Assembly (NCBI RefSeq): GCF_023156285.1
Contig: NZ_JAKZAJ010000003.1
Location: forward strand, 62,001 to 126,000
DNA: 64,000 nucleotides
Reading direction: 5' to 3'
Source: Marinobacter koreensis
GTDB lineage: Bacteria; Pseudomonadota; Gammaproteobacteria; Pseudomonadales; Oleiphilaceae
Numbering within the stretch: position 1 is the first letter of the stretch; each line of letters begins with the position of its first letter. The translations under genes were made by a program, and so were the position numbers. The notes beneath the pieces were generated by a model that saw only the letters and a program-made list of their open reading frames with translations, had not been told where the DNA came from and ran no database searches. Shown here in pieces: positions 30,058 through 41,558 of this stretch.

Positions 30058-31584
30058 TCAGGAGGGCAGTGTGGTCAGGCCGGTGGATATGTCGTCAAGG
30101 AGCTGTCGTGACTGTTCCTCGTCGAGGGGCTTGCCGCTATCGATGTGGGCGCAGAGCTCGGGCAGTCTCTCGAGCAATCCGCGTCGGATCCATTCTTCCG
30201 CGTCGGCCAGGTCTTCCAGTGGCAGGCTATCGAAAAGGCCCGCATTCACGGCAGTGAGGATGCCCACCTGTTCGCTGGTCCGAAGGGGCTGGTGCTCAGT
30301 CTGTTTGAGAACTTCCCGAACCCTCCGGCCCCGTTCAATGGTGTCCCTGGTTTCCGGGTCCAGCCGGGTTGAGAATCGGGCGAAGGTTTCCAGCTCCTCG
30401 AATTGGGAATAGGCGAGGCGAAGGTCGCTGGCAACGTTCCGGAGGGCCGGATGCTGGGTTTTGCCGCCCACCCTGGAGACGGATTTACCAATGTTGATGG
30501 CGGGCAGCAAGCCTTTCTGGAAGAGCGTCGGGGACAGGTAGATCTGGCCATCGGTAATCGAGATGAGATTGGTGGGGATGTAGGCCGAAATGTCCTGGGC
30601 CTGGGTCTCGATGATGGGCAGTGCCGTCAGGGAGCCGCCGCCGTATTCGGCACGCATGTGCGTGCTGCGTTCAAGCAGACGCGAGTGGATGTAGAAAATG
30701 TCGCCGGGGTAGGCCTCCCTTCCGGGTGGGCGGCGCAAGAGCAGGGACAGTTCCCGGTAGGCACGGGCGTGGCGGGTCAGATCGTCATAGACAATGAGAA
30801 CATCGCGCCCCTGTTCCATGAAATATTCGGCCATGGTTGTGGCCGCATAGGGGGTGATGTATCGGAGCCCGGCCGGGTCTTCATCGGAAGCAACGACGAC
30901 AATGGTATGGTCCAGCGCATCGTGCTGGCGTAGTGTTTCGATCACTTTCGCAACGGATGTGCCGCGTTGTCCAACGGCACAGTACAGGCAGATAACGCCT
31001 TTGTCTCGCTGATTGATAATGGTGTCAATGGCGATGGACGTCTTGCCAGTCTGCCGATCGCCAAGAAGCAGTTCCCGTTGCCCTCGACCTATGGGAATAA
31101 GGGCATCAATCGGCTTGAGACCGGTTTCCAGCGGGACGGTCACCGGTGCGCGTTCAATGATTTCCGGAGCTGCCCGTTCAATCGGTCGACGTTCGTGGAC
31201 CTCCAGTGGTTTGCCCCCATCAAGTACTTTTCCCGTTGCGTCCAGAATCCGGCCGAGCAGGCCATCGCCTACGGGTGTGTCGGCCTCCCGGCCTGTTGCG
31301 GTCACGCGCACACCAGCGCCCAGTTGTTCGCTTTCGCCAAGGAGAATGACACCGACCTCATCGGGTTCCAGATTGATTGCGACGCCCAGCACGCCCCCGG
31401 GGAATGCCACCAGCTCTTCCGAAGAAATGCTCGCCAGTCCCTGAACGCGTGCAATACCGCCACCGACCTGAAGAACCGTTCCGGTTTCCTGGCAGATCAG
31501 CGTTGGCTGCTTCTGCTGGAGTTCCTGCCGGACTGTCAACATGGTATCCGACAGCATCTGGTTTAACGGGCCATCATGCTTCAT
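30058..31584 (-). CDS. atpA: N-type ATPase alpha subunit
   Basis: A 508-residue alpha subunit. Nucleotide-binding P-loop GDRQTGKT at 175-182; [23 protein letters not shown] in the N-terminal beta barrel; the arginine-finger region near [10 protein letters not shown] and [17 protein letters not shown]. It overlaps the end of atpF by 11 nt and lacks the usual atpH (delta) gene upstream; the delta-like segment appears fused to atpF instead. Alternative downstream ATG codons exist at the N-terminus. Confidence 0.96.
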   Translation of the reverse strand: MKHDGPLNQMLSDTMLTVRQELQQKQPTLICQETGTVLQVGGGIARVQGLASISSEELVAFPGGVLGVAINLEPDEVGVILLGESEQLGAGVRVTATGREADTPVGDGLLGRILDATGKVLDGGKPLEVHERRPIERAAPEIIERAPVTVPLETGLKPIDALIPIGRGQRELLLGDRQTGKTSIAIDTIINQRDKGVICLYCAVGQRGTSVAKVIETLRQHDALDHTIVVVASDEDPAGLRYITPYAATTMAEYFMEQGRDVLIVYDDLTRHARAYRELSLLLRRPPGREAYPGDIFYIHSRLLERSTHMRAEYGGGSLTALPIIETQAQDISAYIPTNLISITDGQIYLSPTLFQKGLLPAINIGKSVSRVGGKTQHPALRNVASDLRLAYSQFEELETFARFSTRLDPETRDTIERGRRVREVLKQTEHQPLRTSEQVGILTAVNAGLFDSLPLEDLADAEEWIRRGLLERLPELCAHIDSGKPLDEEQSRQLLDDISTGLTTLPS

Positions 31585-32341
31585 CGGATTGGGTCTCTAA
31601 CGGTTCGAAAGCCTTGTCTATGCGCGTCGTCAATTGATTCAGGTAGTCGGACAGGTTCCAGGCAATCCGGAGTCCCCCGCCAATCAGTTCGATGCCGCAG
31701 ATGAGGTCCGCGTTGCGGGCATAATTGACGGCCACAGCGGAGCCGACCTGCTCGTGAATTGTCCGGGTCAGTGCGCTGCGGACAGAGGAGCTGAGCTCAA
31801 AGGCGCTGTTAATGACGATGGCGTCTTTCGAGTTTCGTAGGGCCTCCCGGAGTTCCTGCTGGAGATGATGGATCTGGCGGGCCAGCGAGTGAGCCATCTT
31901 TTCTTCCAGCGTCTCATCCGCCAGATCTCGAAGCGCATTGCGGGCGATCAAATCGACCACCTCAAGCGTCTGTGTTCGCAATCCATCGATGAAGGCGGAC
32001 TTCTCTTCTGAGACTTCGCGCATCCAGTTGGTCCGGGCCCGAGCCGTTTCCTCCCGTGCTTCGTCAAGCAACTGGCTTCGGGTCTGTCGTGCCGACTGGC
32101 GCGCCTCTTCGAGCAGTTCCTCGCGCTTGGCTTCCAGTTCGGCAATTCGGTTCTGGTAAGCGTCCCGTTCGCTTTCAGCAAGCTGCTCCCGCTGTACTGC
32201 ATCATCAACCCGGTTCCGTATGCTTTGCTCACGCCGGTCCATGGCACGAATGACCGGCTGGTAGAGAAAGCGTTTAAGCAGCCAGACCAGTACAAGAAAA
32301 TTAACGACCTGTGCGGAGACCGTTATCCAGTCAATGTCCAT
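31574..32341 (-). CDS. atpF: N-type ATPase b subunit with delta-like C-terminus
   Basis: A 255-residue protein. One N-terminal TM helix (about 7-24, [20 protein letters not shown]) is followed by a long charged coiled coil (~30-150), as in subunit b. Its C-terminal ~75 residues resemble the end of subunit delta, including the segment [27 protein letters not shown]-ATPase operons lack a delta gene, and this fusion explains how F1 is held to the stator. It starts 3 nt after the atpE stop, with GGGAGG inside the atpE end. Confidence 0.9.
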   Translation of the reverse strand: MDIDWITVSAQVVNFLVLVWLLKRFLYQPVIRAMDRREQSIRNRVDDAVQREQLAESERDAYQNRIAELEAKREELLEEARQSARQTRSQLLDEAREETARARTNWMREVSEEKSAFIDGLRTQTLEVVDLIARNALRDLADETLEEKMAHSLARQIHHLQQELREALRNSKDAIVINSAFELSSSVRSALTRTIHEQVGSAVAVNYARNADLICGIELIGGGLRIAWNLSDYLNQLTTRIDKAFEPLETQSDEA

Positions 32342-32344
32342 GAA

Positions 32345-32623
32345 TCACCCTCCCGCTGCAGCGGTCACATGATTCCAGAAGGGGTTGGCGAAAATCAGGA
32401 TCATGGCCACCACAAAACAATAGATCGCCGTCGACTCGATCATGGCCAGACCGACGAACAGGGTTCGGGTGATGGTGGCTGATTCGTCCGGCTGCTGGGC
32501 AATGGCACTCAGGGCCTGGGCAACTGCCCGTGCCTCTCCGAAGGCCGGGCCAATGGACCCGATCGCAATCGTCAGCCCTGCAGTAATGACCGACACCATG
32601 CCAATGATCGAGATGCTATCCAT
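32345..32623 (-). CDS. atpE: N-type ATPase c subunit (rotor ring)
   Basis: A 92-residue hairpin of two TM helices. The ion site shows Glu30 in helix 1 and Glu63-Ser64-Thr65 with Tyr68 in helix 2. The E-S-T..Y set equals that of sodium-binding c subunits such as Ilyobacter (E65-S66-T67, Y70). However, the first-helix Gln of those proteins is Glu here, giving a two-carboxylate site. Family knowledge: N-ATPase c subunits were predicted to bind Na+, while the Burkholderia pseudomallei ring, as I recall, was reported proton-specific. The ion is therefore open. GGAG precedes the ATG. Confidence 0.93.
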   Translation of the reverse strand: MDSISIIGMVSVITAGLTIAIGSIGPAFGEARAVAQALSAIAQQPDESATITRTLFVGLAMIESTAIYCFVVAMILIFANPFWNHVTAAAGG

Positions 32624-32635
32624 AGAGTAACTCCT

Positions 32636-33349
32636 TCAGCGTTCGTGAGAGGGGGGCGAGGTCTGTGTGTTCTCTTTTTCAGGCTCCTGGGCCGAGGTTG
32701 CCGAAGCGATGTAGACCATGGCCAGAACAGCGAAGATGTAGGCCTGGATCATGCCGGTCAGTAGCCCCAGGAGCTGCATGACGATGGGAAAAAAATAGGG
32801 GGTCAGGCTCAGGAGGATGGCGACGATGACGGTGCCACTCATGATGTTGCCATACAGGCGAACGGCCAGCGCCACGGTTCGGGAGAGCTCCCCGATAATG
32901 TTGAATGGCAGCATCAGGGGCGTTGGCTGGATGTAGTGCCTCAGAAAACGCCCGGCTCCCCGGTTGGCGATACCAAAGACGGGGACCGCAATAAACACGC
33001 AGATTGCCAGTGCTGCCGTGGTCGACAGTGATCCCGTCGGTGCCTGGTAACCCGGAATGATGTTGAGCAGGTTGGCGGTGGCGATGAACAGGAACAGGGT
33101 GCCGACAAAGGGCAGGTAGGGACCGGGGTTCTGTAGGCTCACCTGGGCAATCTGGTCCCGAATACCTGTTACCACCACTTCCAGCAGATTCTGAAGGCGC
33201 GATAGCTCCGGGCCTTCGGACAGGTTTCGGGTGACCAGCCATGAGCCGACGGTCAGAATCAGCATGACCAGCCAGGTGAAGACGATGGTCGCGTTCAGGG
33301 TGAGGGCATGCCATTGCCAGTAGACAATGCTGTCGGGAGAAATCGTCAT
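32636..33349 (-). CDS. atpB: N-type ATPase a subunit
   Basis: A 237-residue membrane stator subunit with about five TM segments. The essential arginine is Arg164 in LAVRLYGNIMSG, facing the c-ring carboxylate; LEVVVTGIRDQI and GYQAPTGSLSTTAALA are typical N-type segments. The hydrophilic C-terminal tail (EPEKENTQTSPPSHER) is cytoplasmic. Its ATG overlaps the atpR stop (ATGA), and atpE follows after 12 nt. Confidence 0.95.
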   Translation of the reverse strand: MTISPDSIVYWQWHALTLNATIVFTWLVMLILTVGSWLVTRNLSEGPELSRLQNLLEVVVTGIRDQIAQVSLQNPGPYLPFVGTLFLFIATANLLNIIPGYQAPTGSLSTTAALAICVFIAVPVFGIANRGAGRFLRHYIQPTPLMLPFNIIGELSRTVALAVRLYGNIMSGTVIVAILLSLTPYFFPIVMQLLGLLTGMIQAYIFAVLAMVYIASATSAQEPEKENTQTSPPSHER

Positions 33350-33657
33350 GAATCAACGCCTCCACTCACTTCCTGCGGGGGTTGCAGGCGCCTTGCGAGA
33401 AACAGCCTGGGCAGGGTAAATCCGGCCACTGCCATGAGAATCTGATCCCAGCCGCCCAGCTGGACGATGACATAGAATCCCGCCAACGAGACGGCAAATC
33501 GCAATATCAGGCTGGCCATGACCAGAAGCGCCGGATGTCGAGTGGCAGGAAGCTTTTGGACCGTCAGCCAGAGCCCCCAGAGAAACACCAGTCCCAGTAT
33601 CGCGCCACTGGCCAGGTAGATGCCGTAATAGAGAATCTGGATTAACGTTTCAGTCAC
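33346..33657 (-). CDS. atpR: N-type ATPase accessory membrane protein AtpR
   Basis: A 103-residue, three-TM-helix protein specific to N-ATPase operons. From GTG 33657: TM1 YGIYLASGAILGLVFLWGLW, TM2 HPALLVMASLILRFAVSLAGFYVIV, TM3 in the C-terminal third with MAVAGFTLPRLFLARRL. AGGAG lies 7 nt before the GTG, and the start overlaps the atpQ stop by 8 nt, which argues against the longer upstream frame. AtpR has been proposed to carry conserved charged residues that help select or assemble the c ring; that role is not proven. Confidence 0.88.
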   Translation of the reverse strand: MTETLIQILYYGIYLASGAILGLVFLWGLWLTVQKLPATRHPALLVMASLILRFAVSLAGFYVIVQLGGWDQILMAVAGFTLPRLFLARRLQPPQEVSGGVDS

Positions 33658-33956
33658 GATGGCTCTCCTGTTTGATCCAGTACCATGCGTTTGCACAACC
33701 CAGGGCGAGGCCGATGAACAGCAGGGTCAGTGTCCAGGAAACCTCGCCGGGCCAGCGCTTATCGGCCCACACACCCACCGCGATTCCGATCAGCGTCGGT
33801 ATGGCAATCGACCAGCCCACCAGGCCAAACATCCCCAGACCGAACCACGCCGGCCCGGGTTTCTGTTCACGGGCCTGTTGCTTGCGCTTTGCCCGGCGAC
33901 CGATTTTCCGGCTCAGGCGATCGGGATCCAGCTCAGAGCCGCGGCGGCGAGAGGGT

Positions 33957-33964
<8 letters not shown>
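33650..33964 (-). CDS. atpQ: N-type ATPase accessory protein AtpQ (AtpI-like)
   Basis: A 104-residue protein of the AtpI/ATPase gene-1 family. It has a basic N-terminus (SRKIGRRAKRKQQAREQK, ~19-36) and two TM helices (about 45-67, LVGWSIAIPTLIGIAVGVWAD, and 76-97). AtpI-like proteins are thought to aid c-ring assembly or Mg2+ supply. It overlaps the epsilon gene upstream by 8 nt and atpR downstream by 8 nt, the compact packing typical of this operon. Confidence 0.88.
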
Positions 33965-35832
<1,868 letters not shown>

Positions 35833-35901
35833 TTATCCGGCAGCTTACAATCAGCCGTTCTGGTCAGGAGCTTCGATTTGCAAAGAGGGCTGGGGCGAGC
35901 C

Positions 35902-36438
35902 CTACCACATCAGATCGTCCGGGATTTCGTACCCGGCGTACGGATCATCGTCTCCCTGATCATCCTGTTTCCGGTCGTGAAGAACGACCACAGCGCTTTC
36001 GTCCCGCTCCATGATTTTGCGCGCGACCTTTTCGGGCACGATGTTGTAGTCTTCTCCGAGACGAACGATAGCGAGGCGCCCACGGGAAAGCTGGTCCACC
36101 ATGGTATCGTCGACCAGGATTTTCTTGATCTTCTTGCCGTCCACAAACTGGTAGGAAGTTTCGGCCTTGCTGCGGTCCAGGCGGTTAGTCTCGACCAACT
36201 GGCGAATCTGTGCCTGTATGGCCTTTTTCTCGGCCTCTTTCTGGCGCTCAAGGTTCAGCTGGCGGTCCCGTTCGGCTTTTTCTTCCCGGGCCTTTCGGGC
36301 ACGAATCTCGGCTTCGTTGACCTGAACCGAACCTTTGGGCTGCTGTTTACGCTGTTTGCGCTTCTCGTTGCGGACCGATCGGGCCTTCTTCTCATCGGCC
36401 AGGCCGGCCTTCAAGAGCTGATCCTGTAAGGATGCCAT
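35902..36438 (-). CDS. DUF2058 family protein (YaiL-like)
   Basis: A 178-residue, highly charged cytosolic protein. The N-terminal 80 residues are Lys/Arg/Glu-rich helix (LADEKKARSVRNEKRKQRKQQ, KAREEKAERDRQLNLERQ). A small C-terminal domain includes VDGKKIKKILVDDTMVDQLSRGRLAIVRLGEDYNIVP. It matches the DUF2058 family (E. coli YaiL). The function is not established; the basic coil suggests nucleic-acid association. It is divergent from dbpA and upstream of the N-ATPase operon on the same strand. Confidence 0.87.
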   Translation of the reverse strand: MASLQDQLLKAGLADEKKARSVRNEKRKQRKQQPKGSVQVNEAEIRARKAREEKAERDRQLNLERQKEAEKKAIQAQIRQLVETNRLDRSKAETSYQFVDGKKIKKILVDDTMVDQLSRGRLAIVRLGEDYNIVPEKVARKIMERDESAVVVLHDRKQDDQGDDDPYAGYEIPDDLMW

Positions 36439-36544
36439 TGTGTACTCCGTCGAATAGTTGCGAACTCGCCTGTTACGATGGGGTAGTATACGCCGTCATT
36501 TTCGCCTTCAAAAACCGTACCTCACGATTCCGGACAGTTTGCCT

Positions 36545-37918
36545 ATGCCTTCCTTCGACGACTTCGGTCTTTCCCCGGCCATGATGTCCAGCCTTAGCCG
36601 GCTCGGCCTGGTCCAACCCACCGATATCCAGCGACTGGCACTCCCTCACTGTCTGGCTGGCCGGGATGTCATTGCCATGGCCCGCACCGGGAGTGGCAAG
36701 ACGGCGGCATTTGGCATCGGGCTGGTGGAGAAACTCCGGCCGCGGGATTTTTCGGTCCAGGCGCTGGTGCTGTGCCCAACCCGGGAACTGGCAGATCAGG
36801 TGGCCAAGGCCCTGCGTGAGTTGGCGAGGGCAAAACGGAATATCAAGATTCTGACTCTGTGCGGCGGTGTCCCGATCGGGCCTCAGATCGGCTCACTGAG
36901 CCACGGGGCCCATGTCGTGGTGGGCACCCCCGGACGCATTGAGGATCACCTGCGCAAGGGCACGCTGGATCTGGGTAACGCCGGAATGGTCGTGCTCGAT
37001 GAGGCCGACCGCATGCTGGATATGGGCTTTGAGGCCTCGGTGGAATCGATCTTGGCCCAGACACCGGATCGTCGGCAGACGCTGATGTTTTCCGCGACCT
37101 GGCCGAAGGCGATCCGGGCCCTGAGTGGTCGTTACCAGAAGGAGCCGGTTGATGTGCGGGTCGAGGGAACGCAGGCGACTCCGGACATCCACGAAGTTTT
37201 CTTTGAAATTCCACCCGACGCTGAAGTTCCAGCGGTGATGGCCCTGCTGTCCCGATACCAGCCGACTTCGGCCATCGTGTTCTGTGCCACCAAACAGAAT
37301 TGTGACCAGCTTGCATCGAGTCTGCGCGGCGAAGGCTTTTCTGCAGAGGCGTTGCACGGTGATCTCGATCAAAGAGAGCGGGACAGCGTGCTGGTACGCT
37401 TTGGTAATCGTAGTTGTTCGATACTGGTGGCAACCGATGTGGCTGCCCGTGGTCTGGACATCAAATCCCTGCCGCTGGTGATCAATGCTGAGCCAGCCCG
37501 GGATCCGGAGGTCCACACTCATCGCATTGGACGAACTGGCAGAGCGGGTGAGGAAGGTGTTGCCGTTACCCTCTGTACGCCCTCAAAAGGGCACAAGATA
37601 TCCCGCCTGGAGTCAGCCCGGGGGCAGGCGGTGCAGTGGGGTGATACGGAGGCTTTGCTTGCGACAGAGATCAGCCCGGTCACCCCGCCGATGGTGACCT
37701 TGAATATTGCCGGTGGCCGAAAAAACAAAGTTCGTCCCGGGGATATCCTGGGTGCCCTGACCGGTGAGGCGGGCATCCCCGGCAGCGCCGTTGGCAAGAT
37801 TGACCTGTTCGAGTTTGAGAGTTTTGTCGCTATTGAGGCGGACTACGCGGCCAGGGCCCTGAAGCGCCTTGAGCGCGGGAAGATCAAGGGTAGAAATTTT
37901 CGGATTCGGTATGCCTGA
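36545..37918 (+). CDS. dbpA: ATP-dependent RNA helicase DbpA
   Basis: A 457-residue DEAD-box helicase. Motifs: ARTGSGKT at 46-53, PTREL at 78-82, DEAD at 152-155, SAT, and HRIGRTGRAG. The C-terminal DbpA RNA-binding domain (from about 385, NIAGGRKNKVRPGDILGALTGEAGIPG) in this family targets hairpin 92 of 23S rRNA for large-subunit maturation. I used ATG 36545 (MPSFDDFGLS), which gives the family N-terminus. The upstream gap shares the 13-mer GGTAGTATACGCC with the tRNA-Ser promoter region. Confidence 0.93.
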   Translation: MPSFDDFGLSPAMMSSLSRLGLVQPTDIQRLALPHCLAGRDVIAMARTGSGKTAAFGIGLVEKLRPRDFSVQALVLCPTRELADQVAKALRELARAKRNIKILTLCGGVPIGPQIGSLSHGAHVVVGTPGRIEDHLRKGTLDLGNAGMVVLDEADRMLDMGFEASVESILAQTPDRRQTLMFSATWPKAIRALSGRYQKEPVDVRVEGTQATPDIHEVFFEIPPDAEVPAVMALLSRYQPTSAIVFCATKQNCDQLASSLRGEGFSAEALHGDLDQRERDSVLVRFGNRSCSILVATDVAARGLDIKSLPLVINAEPARDPEVHTHRIGRTGRAGEEGVAVTLCTPSKGHKISRLESARGQAVQWGDTEALLATEISPVTPPMVTLNIAGGRKNKVRPGDILGALTGEAGIPGSAVGKIDLFEFESFVAIEADYAARALKRLERGKIKGRNFRIRYA

Positions 37919-37965
37919 CGGAGTTACGGAAAACCCGTATGGAAAATATGGTTCTTGGTTGCCCA

Positions 37966-38002
37966 GTACCGTTTGAAACGGTACATTACGCAGGATTAAT
38001 CT
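37966..38002 (+). promoter_or_regulatory. 19-bp palindromic operator overlapping the oadGAB promoter
   Basis: GTACCGTTT-G-AAACGGTAC (37966-37984) is a perfect palindrome. Its right part supplies TTGAAA (37973-37978), a good -35 box, and TAATCT at 37997-38002 follows with an 18-nt spacer. An operator covering the -35 box suggests repression of oadGAB by a dimeric regulator (TetR- or GntR-like). The regulator is not encoded in this window. Confidence 0.55.
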
Positions 38003-38070
38003 GACGCGTTGCCTGCGCCAGGCTGCGCCGATAGGGAAGTTACACACAACAAAACAGGTAGCTGTTCGAT

Positions 38071-38322
38071 ATGAATGAGCTGATGTCACAAGCCATCGAT
38101 CTGATGATCGTGGGAATGGGCTTCGTGTTCGCATTCCTGATTATTCTGGTGTTTGCAACCGGCTTGATGTCGCGAATCATCACCCGTTATTCCCCTCCTG
38201 AGCCGGCGACTCCGGCCCGGTCCCCCCGAGCCAGGCCAAAGGCCCCCGCGTCTGTGGATGCTGATACCGCCGAGGCCATCAAGAAGGCGATTGCACAATA
38301 CCGGACTCGCCACAAGAAGTGA
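38071..38322 (+). CDS. oadG: Oxaloacetate decarboxylase gamma subunit
   Basis: An 83-residue protein with one N-terminal TM helix (about 8-33, LMIVGMGFVFAFLIILVFATGLM), a Pro/Ala-rich linker, and a C-terminal amphipathic segment ending AIAQYRTRHKK. Gamma is the assembly subunit of the Na+-pumping decarboxylase, anchoring alpha to beta. It is the first gene of oadGAB, downstream of a palindromic operator, 39 nt before oadA. Confidence 0.9.
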   Translation: MNELMSQAIDLMIVGMGFVFAFLIILVFATGLMSRIITRYSPPEPATPARSPRARPKAPASVDADTAEAIKKAIAQYRTRHKK

Positions 38323-38361
38323 GCCGGACACCGATTGGAACCTTTTCAGAAGGCTGACGCG

Positions 38362-40155
38362 ATGACTGATACAAAAAAACCGCTGGGCATTACGGATGTA
38401 ATTCTGCGAGATGCCCACCAGTCCCTGCTTGCAACCCGAATGCGACTGGATGACATGCTGCCCATTGCCGAGAAACTCGACAAGGTGGGTTACTGGTCTT
38501 TGGAGTCCTGGGGGGGTGCGACCTTTGATGCCTGTATCCGGTACCTCGGCGAAGATCCGTGGGAGCGTATCCGGGAACTCAAGAAGGCCATGCCCAATAC
38601 CCCGCAGCAGATGCTGCTTCGGGGGCAGAACCTGTTGGGCTATCGCCATTACGCAGACGATGTGGTCGAGCGGTTTGTTGAGCGCGCTGCCGAGAACGGG
38701 GTGGATGTATTTCGTATCTTCGATGCAATGAACGATCCCCGCAACCTGGAAACGGCTATCCAGGCGGTCCGCAAGACCGGCAAGCACGCCCAGGGCACGA
38801 TTTCCTACACCACCAGCCCGGTGCATACCATCGAGATGTGGGTCGAGCTGGCAAAGCAGGTCGAGTCCATGGGTGCTGATTCCATTGCCATCAAGGACAT
38901 GGCCGGTCTGCTCAAACCCTACGTGGCCTATGATCTGGTCAGCCGACTGAAGAAAGAATTGAACGTGCCCATCCACATGCAGTGTCATGCCACCACGGGC
39001 ATGTCCACCGCGACAGCGGTCAAAGCTGCGGAAGCGGGTATCGATAATGTGGATACCGCCATCTCATCCATGAGCATGACCTACGGCCACTCTCCCACGG
39101 AGGCCGTTGTGGCCATTCTGGAGGGAACGGATCGGGATACCGGGCTGGATCTCAACCTGCTTGAGGAGATCGCAGGCTACTTCCGGGAAGTCCGCAAGAA
39201 ATACGCGAAGTTCGAGGGCAGTCTCAAGGGGGTGGATTCCCGCATTCTCCTGGCCCAGGTACCCGGTGGCATGCTGACCAACATGGAAAGCCAGCTGAAG
39301 GAGCAGAATGCCGCGGACAAATTCGACGATGTGTTGGCCGAGATTCCGAAGGTCCGCGAGGATCTGGGTTACATTCCGCTGGTAACGCCGACTTCCCAGA
39401 TCGTGGGCACCCAGGCGGTGCTCAACGTGCTGACCGGTGAGCGTTACAAGTCCATTTCCAAGGAGACTTCCGCCATCCTCAAGGGTGAATACGGTGCGGC
39501 TCCGGCAGCCTTCAACAAGGAACTTCAGGAGCGTGTTCTGGATGGCAAGGAAGCGATTACCTGCCGTCCTGCGGATCTGATCGAGCCGGAAATGGACAAG
39601 CTGACCGATGAGCTGAAGAAGCTGGCGGATGAGAAAGGCATCAAGCTGGCTGACAACGTGGTTGACGATGTACTGACCTACGCGTTGTTCCCGCAGATCG
39701 GCCTCAAGTTCCTGGAAAACCGTGGCAACCCGGATGCGTTCGAGCCGGCCCCCACTGCTGAAAGCGCCGCCCCTGCGAAGAATGCCGGCGGCCCTGAAAC
39801 CTATACCGTCGAGGTCAACGGCAAGAAGTTCGTGGTTGCCGTGTCCGAGGGTGGTGAGATTACCCAGATCCAGGGTGAGGGCGGTGCAGCGTCCGCGTCC
39901 GCGTCGGCGCCCGCCCAGGCACCAGCACCCGCAGCCGGGGAAGGTGAGCCTGTGGTGGCGCCGCTTGGTGGCAATATCTTCAAGGTACTGGTATCGGCCG
40001 GTGACGTGGTGGAGGACGGCGATGTCCTGGTGATCCTCGAGGCCATGAAGATGGAAACGGAAGTCCGCGCACACAGAGCCGGCACTGTCGGCGAAGTCTT
40101 CATCAAGGTCGGTGATGCCGTATCCCCTGATGATGAAATGCTGACAATCGGATAA
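38362..40155 (+). CDS. oadA: Oxaloacetate decarboxylase alpha subunit
   Basis: A 597-residue biotin enzyme. The carboxyltransferase domain begins [19 protein letters not shown] (residues ~10-28) and includes the metal-binding HMQCHATTG segment. An Ala/Pro-rich linker (~510-525) precedes the biotinyl domain, with Lys in [10 protein letters not shown] (~565). It transfers CO2 from oxaloacetate to biotin, and the beta subunit decarboxylates carboxybiotin coupled to Na+ export. ATG 38362 is chosen over the upstream TTG because the family N-terminus begins there. Confidence 0.95.
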   Translation: MTDTKKPLGITDVILRDAHQSLLATRMRLDDMLPIAEKLDKVGYWSLESWGGATFDACIRYLGEDPWERIRELKKAMPNTPQQMLLRGQNLLGYRHYADDVVERFVERAAENGVDVFRIFDAMNDPRNLETAIQAVRKTGKHAQGTISYTTSPVHTIEMWVELAKQVESMGADSIAIKDMAGLLKPYVAYDLVSRLKKELNVPIHMQCHATTGMSTATAVKAAEAGIDNVDTAISSMSMTYGHSPTEAVVAILEGTDRDTGLDLNLLEEIAGYFREVRKKYAKFEGSLKGVDSRILLAQVPGGMLTNMESQLKEQNAADKFDDVLAEIPKVREDLGYIPLVTPTSQIVGTQAVLNVLTGERYKSISKETSAILKGEYGAAPAAFNKELQERVLDGKEAITCRPADLIEPEMDKLTDELKKLADEKGIKLADNVVDDVLTYALFPQIGLKFLENRGNPDAFEPAPTAESAAPAKNAGGPETYTVEVNGKKFVVAVSEGGEITQIQGEGGAASASASAPAQAPAPAAGEGEPVVAPLGGNIFKVLVSAGDVVEDGDVLVILEAMKMETEVRAHRAGTVGEVFIKVGDAVSPDDEMLTIG

Positions 40156-40168
40156 GGGCCAGCATTCC

Positions 40169-41491
40169 ATGGAAAAGCTAATAACGTTGTGGACGGGTAG
40201 TGGCCTGTTCAACCTCTCAGCCGGCCAGTTCGTGATGATCTGTGTGGGCTTGCTCCTGTTGTTCCTTGCGATCCGCAAGGGCTTTGAGCCGCTGTTGCTG
40301 GTGCCCATCGGCTTCGGGGGTATCCTGGCGAATATTCCGGAGGCGGGCCTGGCCCTGTCGGCGGCGGAGAATGCCATTCACTTCGGTAAACCCGATGTGC
40401 TGGCGGCCCTGTCGGCTGTTCTGGATGTGTCCTATCAGGCAGGGCAGGCGGTGACACCGGATTTACTGGAAGCCTTCAAACATGCCTATAAGGAGGCCAG
40501 CTACGATGTGGTCCAGCAGGCCAGCGTGGTGGCTCAGACCTATGGCTACACCAATGGCATGCTCTATAACTTCTACACGGTGGCGATTGCCAGCGGTGCC
40601 GCGCCGCTGATCATCTTCATGGGTGTGGGCTCCATGACCGATTTCGGTCCGTTGCTGGCCAACCCGAAAACGCTGCTGCTGGGTGCTGCCGCTCAGTTCG
40701 GTATTTTCGGCACGGTGCTTGGCGCGGCTCTGCTGGACTGGAGTGGCACCATGGACTTTACCATCCTGGAGGCGGCTGCGGTCGGGATTATCGGCGGTGC
40801 CGACGGTCCCACCTCGATTTACGTATCCAGCATTCTGGCGCCGCATCTTCTGGGTGCGATCGCAGTGGCAGCCTATTCGTACATGGCGCTGGTGCCGATG
40901 ATTCAGCCGCCCATTATGAAGGCGCTGACGTCCGAGAAAGAACGTTCCATCAAGATGTCCCAGCTGCGGCCGGTGAGCAAGAAGGAACGCATCGCCTTCC
41001 CGATCGTGGTATTGATTGCCACCGCGCTGTTCCTGCCGGATGCAGCGCCGCTGCTCGGGATGTTCTGCTTCGGTAATCTGATGCGTGAGTGTGGTGTGGT
41101 GGAGCGCCTGAGTGATACCTCCCAGAATGCGCTGATCAACATTGTGACCATCTTCCTCGGGTTGTCGGTGGGCTCCAAGTTGAGTGCCGATAAGTTCCTG
41201 GACCTTCAGACGCTCGGTATCCTGGTGTTGGGTATGGCAGCGTTCTGTGTTGGTACCGCATGCGGTGTTCTGATGGCCAAGTTGATGAATGCCTTCACCA
41301 AGGAGAAGATCAATCCGCTGATTGGCTCTGCGGGCGTCTCGGCGGTGCCGATGGCGGCCCGGGTATCGAACAAGGTCGGGCTGGATGCCAATCCTCACAA
41401 CTTCCTGCTGATGCACGCCATGGGCCCGAACGTGGCGGGTGTGATTGGCTCGGCTGTGGCGGCGGGTGTGATGATCAAGCTGTTGGGCTGA
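40169..41491 (+). CDS. oadB: Oxaloacetate decarboxylase beta subunit (Na+ pump)
   Basis: A 440-residue polytopic membrane protein. It shows the ion-site motif [10 protein letters not shown] (around residue 210), the second motif [13 protein letters not shown], and [14 protein letters not shown] with [26 protein letters not shown] at the C-terminus. It drives Na+ export by decarboxylating carboxybiotin. A stretch of ~50 residues near 75-125 ([25 protein letters not shown]) is soluble in character and longer than I expect for enterobacterial OadB. It ends at a strong terminator. Confidence 0.95.
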   Translation: MEKLITLWTGSGLFNLSAGQFVMICVGLLLLFLAIRKGFEPLLLVPIGFGGILANIPEAGLALSAAENAIHFGKPDVLAALSAVLDVSYQAGQAVTPDLLEAFKHAYKEASYDVVQQASVVAQTYGYTNGMLYNFYTVAIASGAAPLIIFMGVGSMTDFGPLLANPKTLLLGAAAQFGIFGTVLGAALLDWSGTMDFTILEAAAVGIIGGADGPTSIYVSSILAPHLLGAIAVAAYSYMALVPMIQPPIMKALTSEKERSIKMSQLRPVSKKERIAFPIVVLIATALFLPDAAPLLGMFCFGNLMRECGVVERLSDTSQNALINIVTIFLGLSVGSKLSADKFLDLQTLGILVLGMAAFCVGTACGVLMAKLMNAFTKEKINPLIGSAGVSAVPMAARVSNKVGLDANPHNFLLMHAMGPNVAGVIGSAVAAGVMIKLLG

Positions 41492-41507
41492 TTGTCTTTC
41501 ACCGTCG

Positions 41508-41541
41508 AAAGAAAACCCCGCGATAAGCGGGGTTTTCTTTT
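41508..41541. terminator. Bidirectional terminator between oadB and the CDF transporter
   Basis: A perfect 14-bp stem, AAAGAAAACCCCGC (41508-41521) / GCGGGGTTTTCTTT (41527-41540), with loop GATAA. It is T-rich on the 3' side of both strands. Confidence 0.92.
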
Positions 41542-41558
41542 ATGTGATCCTTTGTCTC

